A stretch of DNA of 64,000 nucleotides from Pseudomonadota bacterium (lineage in GTDB: Bacteria; Pseudomonadota; Alphaproteobacteria; Rhizobiales; Hyphomicrobiaceae), in assembly GCA_023430315.1 (NCBI GenBank), contig JAEZAW010000143.1:12568-76567 (forward strand), written 5' to 3'. The notes below the pieces were generated by a model. The model was not told the DNA's origin, searched no databases, and saw nothing but the letters and a program-made list of their open reading frames with translations. Positions 59,978 through 64,000 of the stretch are shown in pieces. The translations under genes and the position numbers were made by a program. The first letter of the stretch is position 1. Each line of letters begins with the position of its first letter.

Positions 59978-61183
59978 ATGTTGTCTGGACAAATTTTTCG
60001 AGAAGGGCAGGAACGTCGGATGGGTGGACCCGTAAATGATGCGAGTGAGGAGGCCCAACTCCTCGATATGATCGAGAGGTGGACCGAGCGGGAGCTCAAG
60101 CCGATCGTACGCGAATACGATCATGCTGACCGCTATCCCGATCACATCGTCGAGCAGATGAAGGAGCTCGGTCTGTTCGGGGCGACGGTCAGCACCGAGT
60201 ACGGCGGTCTCGGTCTGCCCGCGTCGACCTATGCCAAGATCGTCATGCAGATCTCGTCGGTCTGGATGTCGATCACCGGTATATTCAACTCGCATCTCAT
60301 GCTGGCGCTGGCCGTCGAGAAGTTCGGCACGCCCGAGCAGAAGAGGCAGTGGCTGCCGAAGATTGCCTCGGGCGAGATCCGCGGCGGCCTCGCGCTCACC
60401 GAGCCCGATGCCGGCACCGATCTCCAGGGCATCCGCATGACGGCGCGTCGCGACGGCGACGACTACGTCATCAACGGCACCAAGATGTGGATTACGAACG
60501 GCGCCGAGGGTTCGTGCTTCGCGATGCTGGTCAAGACCAATCCGGAAGCAAATCCGCGCCACTCGGGTTTGAGCCTCTTCATCACGCCGAAGAAGGAAGG
60601 CTTCACGGTCGGCCGCAAGCTCAAGAAGCTCGGTTACAAGGCGATCGATACGGCAGAGCTGGTCTTCGAGAATTACCGCGTTCCGAAGGATCACCTCATC
60701 GGCGGCGTTGAGGGACAGGGCTTCTACCAGACGACGGGCGGCCTCGAGCTCGGGCGGATCAACGTCGCATCGCGCGGTGTCGGCATTGCCGAGGGCGCGC
60801 TCAAGCTCGCGACTGAGTATGCGCAGATGCGCAAGACCTTCGGCAAGCCCATCTGCGAGCACCAGGCCATCCAACTCAAGATCGCCGAAATGGCAACGCG
60901 CGCGCGCGCAGCCCGCCTGCTGACGTTGGATGCGGCAGCGGCCTTCGATCGCGGTGAGCGCTGCGACATGGAGGCGGGCATGGCCAAGTATTTCGCCAGC
61001 GAGGCTGCGCTCGAGAACTCCATCGAGGGAATGCGCATTCACGGTGCTTATGGGTACTCTCAGGAGTACGACATCGAGCGCCTCTACCGCGATGCACCGC
61101 TGACGTGCATCGGCGAGGGCACGAACGAGATGCAGCGCATCATCATCTCCAAGAACTGGATCAAGAGGAACCCCATCGCATGA
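59978..61183 (+). CDS. Acyl-CoA dehydrogenase
   Basis: This 401-residue flavoenzyme has the family blocks LTEPDAGTDLQGIRMTA, WITNGAEGSCFAM, HGAYGYSQEYDIERLYRDA and the catalytic Glu E380 in GEGTNE. The start may also be the ATG at 60020 (residue 15). It resembles glutaryl- and methylsuccinyl-CoA-type dehydrogenases in overall layout, but the substrate cannot be assigned. It heads a four-gene operon with two CoA-transferases and a MaoC hydratase; the next gene overlaps it by four bases. Confidence 0.92.
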   Translation: MLSGQIFREGQERRMGGPVNDASEEAQLLDMIERWTERELKPIVREYDHADRYPDHIVEQMKELGLFGATVSTEYGGLGLPASTYAKIVMQISSVWMSITGIFNSHLMLALAVEKFGTPEQKRQWLPKIASGEIRGGLALTEPDAGTDLQGIRMTARRDGDDYVINGTKMWITNGAEGSCFAMLVKTNPEANPRHSGLSLFITPKKEGFTVGRKLKKLGYKAIDTAELVFENYRVPKDHLIGGVEGQGFYQTTGGLELGRINVASRGVGIAEGALKLATEYAQMRKTFGKPICEHQAIQLKIAEMATRARAARLLTLDAAAAFDRGERCDMEAGMAKYFASEAALENSIEGMRIHGAYGYSQEYDIERLYRDAPLTCIGEGTNEMQRIIISKNWIKRNPIA

Positions 61184-62349
61184 AGCCGCTTCAGGATTTG
61201 AAGATCGTATCGGTCGAGCAGTTCGGTGCGGCGCCGTACTGCACAATGCTGCTGGCCGAGCTTGGTGCGACGGTAATCAAGATCGAGAACGCATCGATCG
61301 GTGGTGATCCCGCGCGCAAGACCGGGCCCTATTTTCTCGGCGAGAACGACAGCGAATATTTTCAGTCCTTCAACAGCAGCAAGAAGAGCGTGGCGCTCGA
61401 CCTGCGCAGCGAGGAAGGCCGCAAGGCGCTGGACGGACTCATCGCACGCTCCGATGTCGTGATGAACAATTTGCGCGGCGATCTGCCGGCGAAGATGGGG
61501 CTCGACTATCCCGCACTTTCCAAGCTGAAGCCGTCGATAGTGTGCGTCCACATATCCGCCTATGGGCGCGACAACGAGCGCAAGGCTCGGCCTGGCTACG
61601 ATTATCTCATGCAGGCGGAATCCGGGCTGATGGATCTGACGGGCGAGCCGAATGGGCCGCCATCGCGCATCGGTGCGCCGTCGATGATCGATCAGACGAC
61701 GGGCCTCACCGCGGCCGTCGGTCTGCTCGCGGCCGTGCTGCAGGCGCGCTCCACCGGCAAGGGGTGTGACGTCGATGTGAGCCTGTTCGAGGCGGCGCTT
61801 CATCAGCTCGGCTATGTCGCGCGCTGGTACCTCAATGAGGGGCACGTTTCCGAGCGCCAGCAGCGCAGTGCCCACTTCTCCGTCGCGCCCGTGCAGACCT
61901 TCCCGACAGCAGACGGGTGGGTTTTCATCATGTGCATGACCGACAAGTTCTGGGGCGCGCTTGTGACGGCTCTCGGGCAACCCGAGCTGGCGCGGGACGA
62001 GCGCTTTGCGACCGCCGCGGCCCGGCAGAAGAACCGCGACACCATTACCGAGATCGTGGATGTCGAGATGAAGAAGCGGTCGAGCGCCTACTGGCTCGAT
62101 AAGCTTGGCAGCTTGCTGCCCATCGCGCCCGTTCTCGATCTTGCGAGTGCATTGGACAATCCATTCCTCAAGTCGACGGAGATGGTGCGCAATGTGCCGC
62201 ATCCCGCGATGCCGGGAATGCGTGTGCTCGCCAATCCGATCAAAATCAATGGCAAGCGCCTTGAGCAGAAGGCCTGCTCGCCGCTCGGCGCGGACAATGC
62301 CGAGTTTCTCGGTGCATCGGCTTCCGAACGGGAGCGTGCTCGGAAATGA
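61180..62349 (+). CDS. CaiB/BaiF-family CoA-transferase (first of a pair)
   Basis: This 389-residue class III CoA-transferase moves CoA between carboxylic acids. The catalytic Asp is D141 in RPGYDYLMQAESG. Other blocks are APYCTMLLAELGATVIKIE and FNSSKKSVALDLR. It overlaps the dehydrogenase stop and the second CoA-transferase start by four bases each, so all three are translationally coupled. Its substrate is probably the acid used by this operon. Confidence 0.92.
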   Translation: MKPLQDLKIVSVEQFGAAPYCTMLLAELGATVIKIENASIGGDPARKTGPYFLGENDSEYFQSFNSSKKSVALDLRSEEGRKALDGLIARSDVVMNNLRGDLPAKMGLDYPALSKLKPSIVCVHISAYGRDNERKARPGYDYLMQAESGLMDLTGEPNGPPSRIGAPSMIDQTTGLTAAVGLLAAVLQARSTGKGCDVDVSLFEAALHQLGYVARWYLNEGHVSERQQRSAHFSVAPVQTFPTADGWVFIMCMTDKFWGALVTALGQPELARDERFATAAARQKNRDTITEIVDVEMKKRSSAYWLDKLGSLLPIAPVLDLASALDNPFLKSTEMVRNVPHPAMPGMRVLANPIKINGKRLEQKACSPLGADNAEFLGASASERERARK

Positions 62350-63476
62350 AGCTCGAAGGCATCCGCGTCATCGATCTCTCCGTCTTCCTGCCGGGGCCAT
62401 ATCTCACGCTCGCCATGGCCGATCATGGCGCAGAGGTGATCAAGGTCGAAGCACCGGGCGAGGGCGATCCGGGCCGCCATATCGGACTCTCCGACGGGCC
62501 GAGCACGGTCTTCTTCCGCAACGTGAACCGCGGCAAGAAGAGCGTCGTCGTCGATCTCAAGAACCCGGATCAACGCGAGCGACTGCTCGAGCTGTGCGAG
62601 ACAGCGGATGTCGTCGTCGAATCGTTCCGGCCCGGTGTGGTCGATCGGCTCGGTGTCGGTTACGAGGCCGTACGGGCACGCAATCCTCGCATCGTCTACT
62701 GCTCGATCAGTGCCTTCGGGCAGCAGGGCCCCTTTAGTGGCCGTCCCGCGCATGATCTGGCATTGGAAGCCGAAAGCGGACTGCTCACCGCGTCACTTGG
62801 CGGCGACGGCAAGCCGGCCATGCCCGCGATTCCGGTGGCGGACGTGCTGGCGGGTCTGCAGGGCCTTTCCGCTGTTCTGATGGCGCTGCTGCGGCGGAAC
62901 GAGACTGGGCTCGGTGACTACATCGATATCAGCATGCACGACGTCACGGTCGGTGCGATGTTGAATATTCTAGGTCCGACGTTTGCCGAGGGCCGGCAAC
63001 CGATCCCGACGCACGAACGCACGACTGGCGGCGCGGCTTTCTACAGACCCTATGAGACACGCGACGGACGTTTTCTCGTGCTCGCCGGGCAGGAGCCGAA
63101 GTTCATCCATAACCTGCTCGGCGCGCTCGGCCGTCCCGATCTCGCCGAATTGTGCCTGCGCGGACCCGGACCGCATCAGCAACCGGTCATGCACTTTCTT
63201 GCGGAGGTCTTCCGCGGCAAGACGCTCGCCGAGTGGGACGCGTATCTAGCGACGCTGGATGTCTGCTACGGCCGTGTCAACACGCTTCCCGAGGCATTTG
63301 CGCACGAGAACCTCAAGGCGCGCGGGATGCTGCTGAAAGATGCGCAGGGCCGCACGCACGTAGGTCCGCCCATCCATTTCCGCAATGAGCCGGCATCGCC
63401 AGTGCTCAGCGAGCCACGCCTCGGCGAGCACACGCAGGCCATCATGAAACCAGGCTCACCAACTCCCGGAGAATAA
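62346..63476 (+). CDS. CaiB/BaiF-family CoA-transferase (second of a pair)
   Basis: This 376-residue class III CoA-transferase has its catalytic Asp at D137 in GRPAHDLALEAESG. Motifs LPGPYLTLAMADHGAEVIKVE and NRGKKSVVVDLKNP fit the family. Tandem copies may use two acids, or one may be a partner subunit of the other. It is followed after four bases by the MaoC gene. Confidence 0.92.
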   Translation: MKLEGIRVIDLSVFLPGPYLTLAMADHGAEVIKVEAPGEGDPGRHIGLSDGPSTVFFRNVNRGKKSVVVDLKNPDQRERLLELCETADVVVESFRPGVVDRLGVGYEAVRARNPRIVYCSISAFGQQGPFSGRPAHDLALEAESGLLTASLGGDGKPAMPAIPVADVLAGLQGLSAVLMALLRRNETGLGDYIDISMHDVTVGAMLNILGPTFAEGRQPIPTHERTTGGAAFYRPYETRDGRFLVLAGQEPKFIHNLLGALGRPDLAELCLRGPGPHQQPVMHFLAEVFRGKTLAEWDAYLATLDVCYGRVNTLPEAFAHENLKARGMLLKDAQGRTHVGPPIHFRNEPASPVLSEPRLGEHTQAIMKPGSPTPGE

Positions 63477-63480
63477 AAGA

Positions 63481-63984
63481 ATGCAGCATCCGCAGGTGGT
63501 CGAGGGGCAGCGTTATCGCGAGACCTTCGGCAGGTGCTTCGAGGATTTCCATGTCGGCGATATCTACGAGCATCGCCCGGGGCGAACGATCACGGAGACC
63601 GACAATATCTGGTTCACGCTGCTGACGATGAACACGCATCCTCTGCACTTCGATAAGGCGTACGCCGCCAAGTCCGAGTTCAAGCAGCCGCTGGTCAACA
63701 GCTGCCTCACGCTGTCGATGGTGGTGGGCATGAGCGTCAGTGACGTCAGCCAGCAGGCGATCGGCAATCTCGGTTGGAACGATATCAAGCTGACGGCGCC
63801 GGTCTTTGTCGGCGACACGATCTACGCGGAGTCGGAAGTTCTCGGAAAGCGCGAGTCGAACTCGCGCCCGACGCAGGGTATCGTCACCGTTCGCACGATC
63901 GGCAAGAAGGCCGATGGCGTGCAGTTCATGAGCTTCGAGCGAGCCGTTCTGGTGCCGAAACGAGGGCATGCGATCGAGCAATGA
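63481..63984 (+). CDS. MaoC-family hydratase
   Basis: This 167-residue hot-dog-fold hydratase resembles mesaconyl- or itaconyl-CoA hydratases in its active-site region: DNIWFTLLTMNTHPLHFD (D41, N51, H53, H56) and FEDFHVGDIYEHRPGRTITE. It would hydrate the enoyl-CoA made by the dehydrogenase at the start of the operon. The mesaconyl/itaconyl link is inference from the dicarboxylate-like context. Its stop is complete, 16 bases before the window end. Confidence 0.88.
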   Translation: MQHPQVVEGQRYRETFGRCFEDFHVGDIYEHRPGRTITETDNIWFTLLTMNTHPLHFDKAYAAKSEFKQPLVNSCLTLSMVVGMSVSDVSQQAIGNLGWNDIKLTAPVFVGDTIYAESEVLGKRESNSRPTQGIVTVRTIGKKADGVQFMSFERAVLVPKRGHAIEQ

Positions 63985-64000
63985 TGCGAGGAGCCGCGTC

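Noticed and set aside
1..64000. CRISPR arrays, insertion sequences, rRNA and tRNA genes
   Set aside because: I saw no repeat-spacer pattern, transposase or integrase, and no rRNA or tRNA-like sequence, though weak RNA genes could be missed by eye.

Overview
The window is GC-rich and densely coded. It looks like a chromosomal segment from an alphaproteobacterium of the order Hyphomicrobiales (Rhizobiales). The reasons are the sox and molybdenum-hydroxylase genes, a DUF992 lipoprotein, a DUF1254/DUF1214 protein, an NrtR/NadQ-type NAD regulator beside nadA-nadC, and many Liv, Tct and CaiB-type catabolic genes. This placement is inference; no rRNA or tRNA gene was recognised.

Region 1 (1-9222, minus strand) is one operon-like run. 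In transcription order it holds a Tat-exported LivK-like binding protein, a 798-residue secreted protein of unrecognised family, livH, livM, livG, livF, a 382-residue secreted paralogue of the first half of the 798-residue protein, a small cupredoxin-like protein, and a membrane protein cut by the window edge. The paired unknown proteins inside a Liv transporter operon are the most original feature here.

Region 2 (9578-18587, minus) concerns sulfur and redox chemistry. A two-component system lies upstream of a c-type cytochrome and a two-subunit molybdenum hydroxylase. These are followed by a flavocytochrome c sulfide dehydrogenase-type pair and soxX-Y-Z-A. No soxB or soxCD is present here, and SoxY lacks the usual GGCGG end although it keeps a cysteine near the C-terminus.

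Region 3 (19009-21990, minus) is NAD biosynthesis: a regulator of the NrtR/NadQ type, nadA and nadC, with a perfect 7-3-7 palindrome directly upstream of nadA. nadB is absent from the window. Region 4 (22417-28135, minus) is a heavy-metal RND efflux locus (CusA/CzcA type) with an unusual long membrane-fusion protein and two small periplasmic proteins, but no outer-membrane channel.

Region 5 (28294-32950) is loosely packed. It holds a DUF992 protein, small helical proteins, a His/Arg/Tyr-rich secreted protein and several small orphan genes, with long gaps between them. Region 6 (32972-40222) has an MsbA-like ABC exporter, an MFS transporter, a PRC-barrel protein, and a plus-strand pair of a glycosyltransferase and a glycogen-debranching-type enzyme that ends in a clear terminator.

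Region 7 (40363-57323, minus) is a 17 kb co-directional catabolic locus. It encodes a methyltransferase, SDR, acyl-CoA dehydrogenase, enoyl-CoA hydratase, metallo-beta-lactamase-fold hydrolase, two MmgE/PrpD proteins, a carboxymuconolactone decarboxylase-like protein, a 3-hydroxyisobutyrate dehydrogenase-like enzyme, a LysR regulator, TctCBA uptake, a tandem CaiB/BaiF CoA-transferase and an old-yellow-enzyme-type reductase. The set suggests uptake of a carboxylate, activation by CoA transfer, then beta-oxidation and ring or lactone chemistry; the substrate cannot be read from sequence. Region 8 (57606-63984) has a DUF1254 protein, a GntR/UTRA regulator, and a divergent plus-strand operon (acyl-CoA dehydrogenase, two CaiB/BaiF CoA-transferases, MaoC hydratase) that looks like a second CoA-ester pathway, possibly for a dicarboxylate.
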